From NCBI GenBank assembly GCA_963691815.1, contig OY829657.1, positions 19,981,853 to 20,045,852 of the forward strand: DNA of 64,000 nt, given 5' to 3'. Each line of letters starts with the position of its first letter. Position 1 is the first letter of the stretch. Of this stretch, positions 1-11,641 are shown piece after piece. A program made the translations under genes and the position numbers. Below the pieces are notes generated by a model, which saw only the letters and a program-made list of their open reading frames with translations, did not search any database and was not told where the DNA came from. The DNA is from Echiichthys vipera. Taxonomy: Eukaryota; Chordata; Actinopteri; Perciformes; Trachinidae.

Positions 1-3000
1 GAACGTCATTAATGTTGTATGTATTTTATAGTAATATAATATAATACAAATATAATGAATAAAACATTTAACCTGCATATGGCGCTAGAAGAAATGTTAA
101 GGGATCACAAAGGTTTTTAAAATTCATCCAAATTCTACTCCATCAAATAGATTTTTGAGTCTGGACCGAAGTGGTGGCCCAACCAAACTGACTTTGTAGA
201 GCTACACTGCTAACATGGCTAAACTTCATCATCTTACGCTTCAAAATGTCCCTCACAAAATAAACTGCAACGTTTTAATTTAAAAGTATGTTTGTGTAGT
301 AAAAATAAAGACCAATGCAAGGAAACACAGCCTTCACAACTGACAGAAGAGAGAGGATAAATAATATAATACTAATACTAAAAGAAATGCAATGCTTCCT
401 GGACAAAGCGATATTTTCAATGAACATATCTGCAAAGTTATCCATTATTATTTATATTGAAAGTGTCAGGTGAACGCTCACTGTCAACATATTTAATTGA
501 TTTTCATCTGAAGCATTATTTATGTCGTATAGTCAACTAAAAGCCCTTCATTAAGGCACCGACACTGATTTGAGAGACGGAAAAGTCCCTGTTTGCTGAT
601 AAAGCGGCCGATATCGTGAATTTTTAATCTGGTATTAAGATAGACCTTTCCTATCTGGGTTTTGCACCGATATAATTCTGCTTTCCTAGTAAACTAACTT
701 ACTAATAACAACTTCTAGAAATGAACACTGAAAAGCCAAAGAATAAGTATATACTTATATCGGCCTGGTTAAACTTTCCAGTATAATCCAGGCAGTAAAA
801 GTTTCCTCGTCGTATGTAAATGTAATTCCAGGGCATTTGAAATTCAGATTTCGGATAGAGACAACATGACCCTTGATATTCGGTTAGTCTGTGAACCTGA
901 TGCACTAATGACGGTCCATAAATTTTGAGATGAAAACCTTGATGGCTGTCTTGGCAGGGGGAAACATGCTTTTGTTGTAACTCAAAACTTGGGTTGGGGA
1001 AGTTTGGAGAGGCAACAACTTTGTGGGATTAGTCTCCATGGCCCATGTATATTTTCACTGAAAACAACAGATTTTCACATTCCGCTGCATCATTTATTCA
1101 TCTGACAAGCATTATGGTTTCAGGCTTGCGTTATTAGATGATGCAAATACTTTCCTCTTGGGTGGAATCGTTTTTTTTCTTCTTCTGTGCTGTATTTTTT
1201 TCTTCTGTTCCCAGGATAAAGTTTTGAAATGAAGCGAGCATCCAGTTTGTACAGACTTGACTGGACCCACCCTCGTTCTTTGGGAGGAAACCGCTTCCAT
1301 TCCCCTCCAAACTGAGACTTTAGAGCCGCAGCTCCGATGCCTGCTGTTACACAACCAGTGGGTTGGAGAGCAGCATAGTCACATGCTGATGTTAGCTACA
1401 TACGCAGCACTTTCCACAGGTCAAACCTCAGCCTCCAAACCCACAGACTATCTATTAGACTCAACATGAAGCTGTTCATTTGTGCTTGTGGTTCAGAATT
1501 CCATTTGAGTTACAGTAAAAAAAAAAAAACTTTAGCTTTGTCATGGTACAGTAGAAGATGAATAATTAGTTCTCAGTAAAGGCCAAACCTTGTGACTCAT
1601 GCAGTGTAGATGGTACTTATTATGCATACTCACTCACTTTGCGGCTATGCATCAATCACATACACAAGCAATGGAGTTTCTGATGTTTGTTGAGTTCAAG
1701 CAGCAACCTCTGGGGCTGAAAAATGAAGCCAATGCGGAAGTGCCAAAAACTGCAGTTCCTCGAATGTCCAAGAGCCTGGAATGGAGTCAATCCCCGTAGA
1801 CCTCCATGTTGAATGTAGCTTTATAACAAGGGTTCAGGAACAGGACCACACCCCTCTTCCACCACTAATTCCACCACCCACGCCTCAGAAAGCAAACCAC
1901 CTGAATCTCATCAACATAACTACCTGTGCAACTTATATAAAGATGCCATGGTGGCTCAACGCTGCACACTACCGCAAGAAGCTCCTGGACATGAACCCAG
2001 GGGTTAATGGACCAGCACACCATGACAGCGTAACCCCACCCTGAGCCGAGCTCCCCGGGTCCGTTAATGCACATCCACACCTCAACCCGTATCCATCCCA
2101 CGACGACAGAACCCACCATCCCTCATCCTTCCCCTTCGACCCCCATCATCCCCCAACCCCTTTTTTCCCCGCACCCCTTGGTCATTTCAAATTAAAATAA
2201 TAAGTATGTTCACAACCCTGGTAGAAAAACAGTTTTGGTCCTTATAGCTAACACTCAGATTTAAACTGACTTTACTGAACATGTGTTATAATGTACAGAG
2301 ATTTCCGAGACGTCTGTATGACATGTGACAATTGAGCAGCTTTCCAGGAAGTGGAAAATGTGTTAGAAGTTTGACACCAGAGAAATGAAAGGGAAGGAAA
2401 AAGTGTGGTGATGGTTACTGTGGCAAATCAGCTTTTGATGGTGTATCTTGTGTCAAATAGAGAGTCCTATGAGCCGAGCTGGATGTGCAGAAAAGGAATG
2501 TGAGCCTCCCTTCAGTTTCCTCCCCGTCCTTGTCATGTTCTCCCCTCATAATATAGAGACAGACCACCAATAACAACGCTCAAGTTCATTCATATAGCTG
2601 CGGCAGGGCTAATACTGTACTGATACGGGGTCACAAGTTTGTTTCCCACCACAGAAAACATCTCTGTCAACAGCGATGAGCTAAATGACCAAAATGCAAA
2701 TGCCACTTAATTAGCCTCCTACAAACCCCACTGTGCTCTGATAAAGCTCAGCCCAAACTGGTCGGCGTGGAAATCTTCAAATAACCCTCTATTATCGTTC
2801 CACTGCGCTGGCACGGACCACAGAACAACAAAAATAACAAGAGTCATTTGCTGCTCCAAACTTCTCATGCATCTGTCGTGCATGCTGAGGCTTTGATAGT
2901 TTCTGGGTCGCCCGCAGAGAGAACCAGATTCCTTTCCTCAAAATAACCGGCTGTTAAAGTAGATGATGTGTTTAAATTTGCGCTCTCTTGAGGAGATGCA

Positions 3001-3359
3001 GAAGTGGGAATTTCCCACATGTCACTTAATGTGGTAATGTAGGGAAACTGCACATAAACATGAGAAGATGGTAAAAACAAATCAGTCTAAGAGGTCAGAA
3101 AGGCAAAATATCCCTTTTTCTTTTTAGTGTCAGAGTGATGTTAACACTCTTTTCTGAATAGCCAGCAGATTCTCTACTCAGATACCATGGTTTTGTCACG
3201 GCTTTCAACTGTAAACCCGTAGACGGTGATATTAGACGCTCAGAGCAAGTGCTCCAGGATCAAGAGCACTGAATGCTGCATAAGGAGGTAGGTTGGGATG
3301 GTGGATGGGTCAAACAAACACCAGGCTTTCACCCAGTAGACCCAGGTTCATGTACCATG
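1..3359. other. Intergenic DNA without a recognised gene
   Basis: AT-rich, with no convincing exon. Holds part of a dispersed repeat (78-190, described separately). From about 1850 to 2170 there is a C-rich stretch ending in TTCAAATTAAAATAAT, which may be the 3' end of an unidentified retroposon. Confidence 0.6.
78..190 (+). repeat. Dispersed fish repeat A, copy 1 (partial)
   Basis: Contains GGCGCTAGAAGAAATGTTAA, GGGATCACAAAG and GTCTGGACCGAAGTGGTGG. These words recur, in the same order with variation, at about 7755-8010, 17900-18130 and, inverted, 38398-38650. The family was not identified; the shared word set shows it is dispersed. Confidence 0.6.
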
Positions 3360-4110
3360 CATCAATCTAATTACATTACAACCCCACCTATGATCTTTTC
3401 CTAACCAAGTGGTTTTGTTGCCTAAACCTAACCACGTAGTTCTTTATAAGTTCACAATGTAACCAACGTGTACCCCGTGTTTAAAACAGCGACCAGGAGC
3501 GTTATGCTTTTGGTGTGCAGGGCTACCCAGAGCATTAACAAAGGGTCCTGACAAAACGGCAGAATGTTGCGAGTTGGGATGAGAATGGGTTCAGATCTCC
3601 TCACATCGCCTGTGTCTGGGCCAAAAAGTTGCATTTGCACACGACGCAAAGACTACAGCTACCGACCAACTAGCATGTACTGTACGTTCTGTGCCTGTGT
3701 GACAGGTAATAAGTCTCCATACCAGCAGGTGGCAGTAGTCTGTATTCTTCACTCAAAAAGGGAAACCGGAAGATGCCTGATTCAAGACGCTAGTTAGCCA
3801 GTTAGCACATAAACAACACAACTTAATGATATTTACTGCGTCTGGTTTCTGCTAAAGAGCTTAAGCATAAGAGAATGACCTTACCTGATATAACAATTTT
3901 GTTTTCAATCTCACGGCGTCTTGAATTTAGTTGTTTTCTGATCAGAGTGATTTCTCTTGAAGATGGCTCTGAGGCAGATTTAGCATGCTCAATCAGTCAA
4001 AAAAAGCCGCAGACAAGGGCCGACACACAACAAGGAACGATGCCGTCAGACACTTACTGACGGCCCGACATTGGCCAACCAGCGTCTCATGGTGTCTGGG
4101 TCTTTACAAG
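3360..4110. repeat. Dispersed repeat with CCTAACCAAGTGGTTTTGTTGCC box
   Basis: The segment at about 3380-3445 (GATCTTTTCCTAACCAAGTG, then GTTGCCTAAACC) is repeated at about 46075-46135, and more distantly at 48860-48900. Following words such as GTTGCGAGTTGGGATGAGAA and CCAGCGTCTCATGGTGTCTG suggest a longer composite element. No terminal repeats were found. Confidence 0.5.
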
Positions 4111-5056
4111 AAGACGTCCTGTTATTGAAATACTTTAATTATTTTTTCTGTAACTACGAGAAATACTTTCTTAATTCGGGAGAACATTCTTGTTATATTA
4201 AGGTCGACCCAGGCTGCGCTTAAGAACACAAGCGTGTAAAATCTTGTGCAAAGACGTGAGAACTACAAATAGAGCAAATAGTCGTTGACACACATACAAT
4301 ATGACTGATATTTGTCATTCAAACACTCTGCTATTGTCCAAGTGCATCTTTCAAATGCTGCACTCTGTTGAACCTGTATGTTTGCTCGGCGTGTCTGGAC
4401 CTGCAGGTGACTTTTACTGAAAGAGTGAACAGTTGCCTCCTCAAACACGTGGCGCTCTGACAAACATACAAAGGAGTTTGAGGCTTTGTCTCTCTGCTTT
4501 GTAAGCTACTCACTTTGGGATTTGTCCAAGTAAAGCTGCTTTAAATAATTGGTTTATAGAAGTGCTTCTTTTTTTACAAGCGTGAGATAAGAAATGGTAT
4601 GCTAAAGAATGATTCAAGAAAAAAGAATAAAAGAGGAATTTATGCATTTCATAATTGATTTTTTTTGCGTGGAACAAGGCCAGTTTAGTGTGACCAGTAA
4701 AAAAAAAGAGCAGGTAGGTGAGTGATTGGTTTGCAGTGCTGTGAGGGAGGAGGCAGGATGTCAGGGGAGCTGTGAACAGGTTACGGCCTGTCCTGCATTT
4801 AGAGAGCTGGATCTAAGCTGACATGGAGGAATGTGTCTCCATATAGAGCGTGAAATCTCTGCAATGCAATCTGCTCTGTATGCTCCAAACTGTTGACCAA
4901 AAGATTAAAAAGGTCTCCATTATGTGGCGTGAAGAGCTCATATTTAACTAGTAATATTGTGACTGTGGTAGTTAAATTCCAGGTATGATGAAAAAGACGC
5001 AAGCATTTCTCATATATTCAGGCTGGGATTCATTTGATTTAAAGAATGATGGATGT
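4111..5056. other. Intergenic DNA, nothing recognised
   Basis: AT-rich sequence with no open frame that resembles a known protein and no clear repeat boundary. Confidence 0.5.
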
Positions 5057-5060
5057 CTTC

Positions 5061-5452
5061 TGTCATGACTGGCTCAAAGAGCCATGACAAAAGATGGTGA
5101 GACATGGATAAACGTAAGAAATAACAATATTTATTAAAGTAAAATGCACAAATCAGAGTAATGCGATGAGGCGTAAACATGAAGTCATCGATGTGTCTGT
5201 CAATGGGTGCATGTGAGTGATGTGTGCGGAGCGTTGTAGAGTGTAAAAAACTAGGCCAAAGTCAAAACAACAAAACAGAGCCGGAGGGAAGCCAGGTCCT
5301 TCTGGTGAGAGTGAGAGAGACACTGAGTGAGACGGCCTGTTCTTATAATCTCCGACTGGCCAGGTGCTCCTGATGTCAAGCCCCACCCACTCAGATACCT
5401 GCAGACAGAAAACAGACAAAGCAGGCCCTAGTAACAGAAGGGGGCCGTCACA
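5061..5452 (-). mobile_element. Solo LTR of a retrotransposon
   Basis: Runs from TGTCATGACTGG to GGCCGTCACA, so it has the TG...CA ends of an LTR. It is flanked by a 4-bp direct repeat CTTC (5057-5060 and 5453-5456). Read on the minus strand it has a TATA-like ATTATAAGAAC (about 5339-5349), then a poly(A) signal TTTAATAAA (about 5130-5138), in the order expected for an LTR. No internal gag/pol region and no second LTR are present, so it looks like a recombined solo copy. The retroelement superfamily cannot be told. Confidence 0.7.
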
Positions 5453-6479
5453 CTTCACATGATGTTCTTTAAGTTGGATCTATTAACTGTTGTCTTTTGG
5501 AGGTTTCACAGCTTTCACGGTTACCAAGGATTTCCTTTTCAAAGAACTCACCTCTGGACCAATTTAAAATGTTTTCTGCAAGTATAATATAGTGTGAGCA
5601 TCATGTTTTGCTTCATCAGGAAATCTGCAAGCTGCAGGTGTGATATCGAGCACAAGCTCCACATATATTATTCTGGAGTGAAACTAAGTTGCAGTTGAAT
5701 TACACGCAGTCTGATGTCTTCAAAATTGCAGTTAGGACAGCAATTATATTCTGAAACTACAACAAAATTGATTTGCACATGTAATTTAAATGGCTAAATT
5801 ACTAAATAAAAAGTTAGATAAATATAGATGATAGAACAAAAACTGTGATACAGTCCACAGAATCCTCGACTCCAGAGTAAACAATGTAAGGCAGCTATAT
5901 TGTGCATCCAACAATACAAAATAAATACAAATATACAGGATATAATAAATAATTCATTTTTGGAAATGTCCTTATCGTGGAAGTATCATACCACAGTTTT
6001 GAAGGCCAAAACCAAACATAAATGCATTTATTGACACTTTAAGTATTCATCTGGATACCCTGAAACATAAAAAGGCCTTAAAACATAAAACATTATCTAT
6101 ATGTGGAAATATTATTAATACTAAATAAAATATAGTTTAACATACGAACACACACTTTTAAGTTTAAGCCTGCAGCATCATTTATACTTTTATTTAGTTT
6201 TTTAGTAGGTGGACCTTTAGTAAAGATTTTTTTGTCAGACCTTTGTATATTTGTCGTGTTTTAATGGGTATGTTGGATGATTTATATGCTGTTTTTTTTA
6301 TCTTAATTATATATTTTTCTCAGTTTAGAAAAGAAAGCTTCACATTCAGGCTTAAACTTAATACAGCTAGTGTTGGTGTAGGTGTGAGTCTGTGTGTCTG
6401 TGTGTCTGTGTGTCTGCATGGCTGTGTGTGTTTGTGTGAATGTGTGAATGAACGTATATACATTTGTGTGTGTGTCTGT

Positions 6480-6632
6480 GCATGACTGTGGAAGGGTTGG
6501 GTTCTTTTAACTTTCTTCTCCTGATTTTATTTGATGTTTCTCTTTTTCTGTACATCTCTGTAAGGCACTTTGCGATACTTTTCTGTATGAAAAGCGCCAT
6601 AAAAATAAAGGTTGATTTGATTTGATTTGATT
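6480..6632 (+). repeat. L2-like LINE/SINE 3' tail
   Basis: Contains GTAAGGCACTTTGCGATAC and GAAAAGCGCCATAAAAATAA followed by a short TTGAT array (GGTTGATTTGATTTGATTTG). This is the hallmark of L2-clade LINE or derived SINE tails in fish: a short stem-loop then a microsatellite. Only the 3' end is recognisable. Confidence 0.6.
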
Positions 6633-7057
6633 CGACCAACATTATGGATATAAACAAACTTTTAACAGCCTCAAAATTCATATGAATAAAAGAGTTGCTC
6701 TTTCCGTCAGACAGGAAGGGAATTCTTTGAGGAGACGAGCAGCAGTCGCCGTGGCGTGAACCCTCCAGACCTCGCCTGCCTGAGCCTCGACCTCTCACCT
6801 CCTGACTGACCCTCACCGGCTGCTGTGGAGTCGACTGTGGCATCGGAAGGCTGGAGGTGAGCCCCTTTAGTCAGGAGAAATGAATCTTCCACATGCTGCA
6901 GCAGGAATGTCATGGTCCAGACGGTCCGGAGTTGCCCCCTGGAGGGTTTGGGAATTTGGGCACCTGTGAAATTCTCTTTAGTTTTTTCAGAGGGAAGGGG
7001 TGTCAATCCTCCTTAAGTGGATCCGCAGGCGCCACGGCTGGAGAACCAGGAGATGTT

Positions 7058-7093
7058 TTGATTTGTCTTTCAGGCGAGTGAAAGACAAATCAA
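7058..7093. repeat. Perfect 15-bp hairpin
   Basis: TTGATTTGTCTTTCA is followed after six bases (GGCGAG) by its exact reverse complement. No open frame or known element explains it. Confidence 0.85.
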
Positions 7094-7754
7094 TGAGGTT
7101 TTCCACATGTGTTTGGTGTTCAACAGCTGTAGAAACCACCTTCTCACCATCTGTTTGTAGTTTTCTCCTTCAGTTTGAAATGCATGTGAATAACTTACAG
7201 CGAACAGCGACTGGGAGAGGGATTAGATCTGAATGTAACTCAGGACTCAGGATTTAACGACTCATGTTACTGTTGACAATAGCATTTTCATATTTAGTAG
7301 ACACAAGTCAACCATTGTTGTGTTGTGTGGTACACTGTGTACACTATGAACTCACTTGTGTAGTACATACATTTTGAAAGGGTAGTGTCTGAATAGCACA
7401 CGCCCCGTATGCACTTACTGGAACCACGTCTTCTAGTCTTTACAGGTGAATTGCAAACAGCAGAGCATAATATGTGCTGGCTTGTTTTCTCACTTTCTGA
7501 CTACAGTATAGTGGTACATAGTGAATAAAACACATGTAGAACTCACATGTGTATAGTTGTATAGTGATCGCTGTTTTATTAGCATCCACTGAAGCTTCCT
7601 CGGCCGCCATTTTCACCAGTTTGAAAACATGTTGGTGCAATGGATGTATTAAGAGAACCGGATACAGCGTTTTAAGTCGGAGGCCTGTTCATTCCTTTGA
7701 AAGCTGCTCATTGATGCATGAAGCCAAAAAAGTTCAACTGCCGCGTCTAAAAAT

Positions 7755-8010
7755 ACCTGATGATGGTGCTAGATGAAAAGATAAGGGATCACCAAAGAGA
7801 TAACGATTCATCCTGTGGGGTTCATGAATGTCTATACGAATGTCATGGCAATCCATTCGCAAATGTCCAACGCGTGGTGGCGCTACAGGAAAAATCAGGG
7901 GATTACGTCAATGGGATTCATCCTCTGGGGTCCATGAATGCCTGTACATCACAATCATCCAATAGTTGTCAAGGATTTTCAGTCTGGACAAAAGTGATGT
8001 CAACCACAGA
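7755..8010 (+). repeat. Dispersed fish repeat A, copy 2 (two tandem partial units)
   Basis: Two successive units start near GGTGCTAGATGAAAAGATAA and GGTGGCGCTACAGGAAAAAT. Each continues with GATTCATCCT(G/C)TGGGG and a CATGAATG word; the second ends TTTTCAGTCTGGACAAAAGT. It is the most complete copy in the window. Confidence 0.6.
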
Positions 8011-9046
8011 CCATGTAGGCTGCTGTGCAATATTTTAAAACAGTTTTTAAAGAGAAGAGATGTATCTGCGTCTATAAATAAGTGAAGGTGTAAATGAATG
8101 AAGGTGTAAGATATGATAAAAGGCACACATTTTACATAACACACAGAATGTGAGAAGTGACCTTTTGAAACACCTCAAACATCATAGCAGAGTTTTATCA
8201 CCTTCTGACGAGACTTTTCTTTAACTGAACAGTGGCTGGAATTTAAAGGGGAGAGTCTGTGAACTTCACAGGGTGACAAAACTGGACTCTTTTGATGTGC
8301 TGCACAGTTTAATCAGTGTCAACTGTGCCCGCAGCCCAGACAACGTGTTGGTGTCACATTTCATAATCTCTGTGTGCAAAACCTTTGAAGCAGCATGGCT
8401 GCAGTTCATGAATGACAACAGAAAAAGAAAAAGTCTCTGCAGAAACAGTTGATTGCACTCAGCCCCAAACAGCAGATACAGTTAGAAACGAGTGAACATA
8501 GTGGAACATTTAGCAGATAAAAAGTAATTTCACTCAAGAGGTGGAGACTAAAAGCAAGCTAAGCTAAGCTAATATGAAGAACTCCAAGTGACTAAAAAAT
8601 CAAATGGTGCGGGTTCAAAGATGGAAAATTAGACACGTCACCTTATACAAATTAGTTTACCGTTGTGTGGTTTTGTGTTGAGTTGTGTTTATTTGCACTA
8701 TGCACCAGTGTAGAAGATTAAAGGGGAAACTGTAGTCTAAGGAAACCAGAAGAGGCGGTGGTGATAAACATACATGCAGAACAGTTGCATGTGGTGTGAG
8801 ATGAAAGCAGCTGATGGGAGTGTGAGCATTTAGAAGCTGTTTAACCAAGTCTACAACAGACGGCAGACTGGCACAAAGACAAACAACTAGAAAAGTAAAC
8901 AGATGTTTTTACAGTAGGAGATTCACGTGAGCACTTTGACCAGTTGCTGAACTCAAGGTTTGTGTGGGAAAAAAAATGTGATTTTGAGGCAACTCGCCAG
9001 GCGAGGACAGATCGATGGACATTCAGATGAATTTCTGACCTGTGGA

Positions 9047-9241
9047 TTTTTTTTTATATATATATATTATTTTTTTGGCAGTTTTCAAGCCTTTTAGTAT
9101 CTAGGGCCGAAAGGAGATGGGGTTAGAGAAAGAGGGGAAGACAGGCAGCAAAGGGCTGCAGGCTAGAGTCGAACCCGCGGCCGCTGCCTCAAGGACCTTC
9201 AGCCTCTTTACATTGGGCGACTGCTCAAACCACTGTGCCAG
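9047..9241 (-). mobile_element. tRNA-derived SINE with target-site duplication
   Basis: On the minus strand the element begins at a pol III A box, TGGCACAGTGG (exact TRGCNNAGYGG), with a B box GGTTCGACTCT about 65 bases on (one mismatch to GGTTCGANTCC). It ends in AAAACTGCCAAAAAAATAAT, an AT repeat and an A run. It is flanked by an exact 10-bp direct repeat GACCTGTGGA at 9037-9046 and 9242-9251. The tRNA of origin was not determined. Confidence 0.88.
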
Positions 9242-10469
9242 GACCTGTGGAAATTTTGGTGGGCCATCGTCAGACTCCTGCACAGTTGAAGCAGAGCTAC
9301 GAGCATCAAGAGTTTGCCACCTGAACATTAATATCCTGTAGAGGACGTCTGGCTGTGTAACACTGCACAGTTTGATACATGTCACTCATCAACTGAGAGA
9401 GACAGCGTCCTTCGGGGGGGCAGTCTGATAGATTCTCGTGGGGTCCAATCCATACTCGCTGGGTGGAAAGTAATGAACATGTCAGAAGACAGAATGAGTT
9501 TATTTTAATATTCGTCAGCTGACCACAAAGTTCAGACATTGAAACACGAGCGCAGCCTCAGATGAGTTCATTACTGAGGTGAGTTAAGGCTCGTGTTCGT
9601 CCTCTGAATTATAATTAGGAGGTCGTAAAATCTGTCCTCGTCTGTCAGTCAGGGACGACTGATTCCTGTTGAGTCAAACACAGTCTCGGTTTCTCAGCCA
9701 GAGGATATTTTAACATAATGTTATTGCACTTGTCATCATGTTTCATCCTGCGTAGTTTAACTACAGTACTTCACAGTGCTCAGACTCACCGTGGCTCCTG
9801 ATCAGCCGATACATCACAAGTCATCCTGTGTTTAGTTTAAGTTTTTTTTTACCTCAGAAACTGTCATTTGACTCAATAATGTTGACTCATGATCTCGACC
9901 ACTCACCAGCTCTTCCCAGATCTTTTAACTGCGTCTCATGGTCCACCCTGACCTCCTCCCTAAGTGGACTTTGTCACTCTTTAAACTACCTGATGAGCGG
10001 TCGAGCAGTTGGTATCAGATGCTGAGCACCAATGACAGAGCTGCAGTGTTTGATGAATTTAGATTGGGAATGATGAACATGGATACTGCAGTTTATTTTA
10101 AGTTGATCACACACACCTTTCTGCTGCTGTAACTACTACAGAACACCATACAGTACGTGTGTTCATCCACAGCTGAAGATAGTTCCCAATAAATGCACTT
10201 TTTTTTTCTCTGTTTACTCCTGTTTTGGAGGAAATGATTAAGAACTTTTTAAAAATGATAAAATACATTCTTGACCTGCGCGTGAATAAGCATCGGTGGA
10301 GCGTGTCATACTGTCAGTTATGCTGAAAGACTCTTTATACATGAGCGCCCCGATGGTTAATTACATTATCTGACCTCCGATCTGCTGACTATCTGCTAAA
10401 TCATTACTGTAAAGATACAAGTGACAGAAGAGGACACAAACGGTTTCTTCTGATGCGTGTGTGGGGGCA

Positions 10470-10489
10470 GGGGGGGGGGGGGGGGGGGG
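10470..10489 (+). repeat. Uninterrupted run of 20 G
   Basis: Preceded by GTGTGGGGGCA, so a G-rich strand with G-quadruplex potential. The exact length may be affected by sequencing error in homopolymers. Confidence 0.8.
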
Positions 10490-11459
10490 TCTATGGAGTT
10501 ATATGAACCCCTCTATTATTCCTGAGCCTTCCCCCAAAAATACATGTTGACAAACACCAGAACCCTGCAATTAAAAGGCTTCAGACACACAGTGACTGCA
10601 GCTGACGAAGTTCAGTAATTATTCCCCTGACATATAAACCTTGTAATTACCTGGTGATGGAGGAATCTTTTGGACTGCACTGTCAGGACTGTACAGAAAT
10701 AGTATAGAAATAGTCCGTCCTCCACCTCCTTCTCCTCCCCCAACAGCTGCAGCTCTCAAGAGAAACACCGGAGTCATGATCCTGCTCTGAGCCTCGAGCC
10801 CTTTTCCTGACACTCTGTCTCAAATATAAACAGGAAGTCGGAGCTACACGGCAGAAATTGTGATAGGAAGCATGTTGTGAAGGGTTAGGGGAGGCGTCAA
10901 GGCCACATTGAGGAGGTTGGGATCAGGGGATTTGGTTGCTTGAAACGATGGATAATAGAGATAAACTTTTTCATTCTTTCAACATCCTCCAAAGAGACAT
11001 AGGTTATTAGAAAAACATGCTAATTTGTTGCAGCAGCAGGTTACAGAGGAGGATTATTACCTGGGGGGTTGCCAGTTTGGCCATTAGCTTGTCACCTAGC
11101 CCTGCCACTAAAGTCTGATGGTCTCCCGCGTCTTAAAGGCAAATAGGCTACATGATGAAGTTGAAGATGAAGTTCTCATACTTCAGGGCTGTGTCGCTTT
11201 AATTCATTCGTCTCCAGCAGAGATGCTGCTCAACAGTTGCCCTCAGACACAGAGGTAAATGTAATGTTGCCGGCTAAAGGCCAAAACAACCTGTCACTGC
11301 CCGTTAGGGGAAACACTTTGATGCCCCATCTGACTATGCAACCATAATACCATGCATGTCGATTACACAAAGCGCTGTGGTGCATCACCATCACCATTCC
11401 CCTGATTATGTAACCGTAGTATAAAGTGAGAGTGTGGACGGAAAGTATAGGTTTTCTTA

Positions 11460-11641
11460 TCTGAACGGTCTCACTGACACTAAATAAATATTAAATAAAT
11501 ATTTTGTATTTTATATTTTGTATTTTATATTTTATCTTATTTTAGTACTTCTGATTGCTCTGTACCGCTGCTATGATGACCTAATTTCCCCTCGGGGATA
11601 AATAAAGTTATCTATCTATCTATCTATCTATATCTATCTAA
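11460..11641 (+). repeat. LINE/SINE 3' tail ending in a TCTA microsatellite
   Basis: CTGTACCGCTGCTATGATGA, AATTTCCCCTCGGGGATAAA and TAAAGTTATCTATC lead into (TCTA)n (about 11609-11640). It is the 3' end of an abundant fish non-LTR element; the clade was not assigned. A related tail lies inverted at 41829-41866. Confidence 0.6.

Larger units (their letters stand above)
5457..9036. other. Intergenic DNA with scattered repeats
   Basis: Apart from the repeats listed separately there is a TG-rich stretch at 6378-6480 and a GC-richer stretch at 6700-7100 with no protein match. TACACTATGAACTC-type words at about 7330-7560 suggest another short dispersed element. No gene was recognised. Confidence 0.55.

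Noticed and set aside
6367..6843. 158-codon open frame on the minus strand
   Set aside because: Crosses a TG-rich tract and an L2-like tail; the histidine/threonine-rich part is repeat-encoded.
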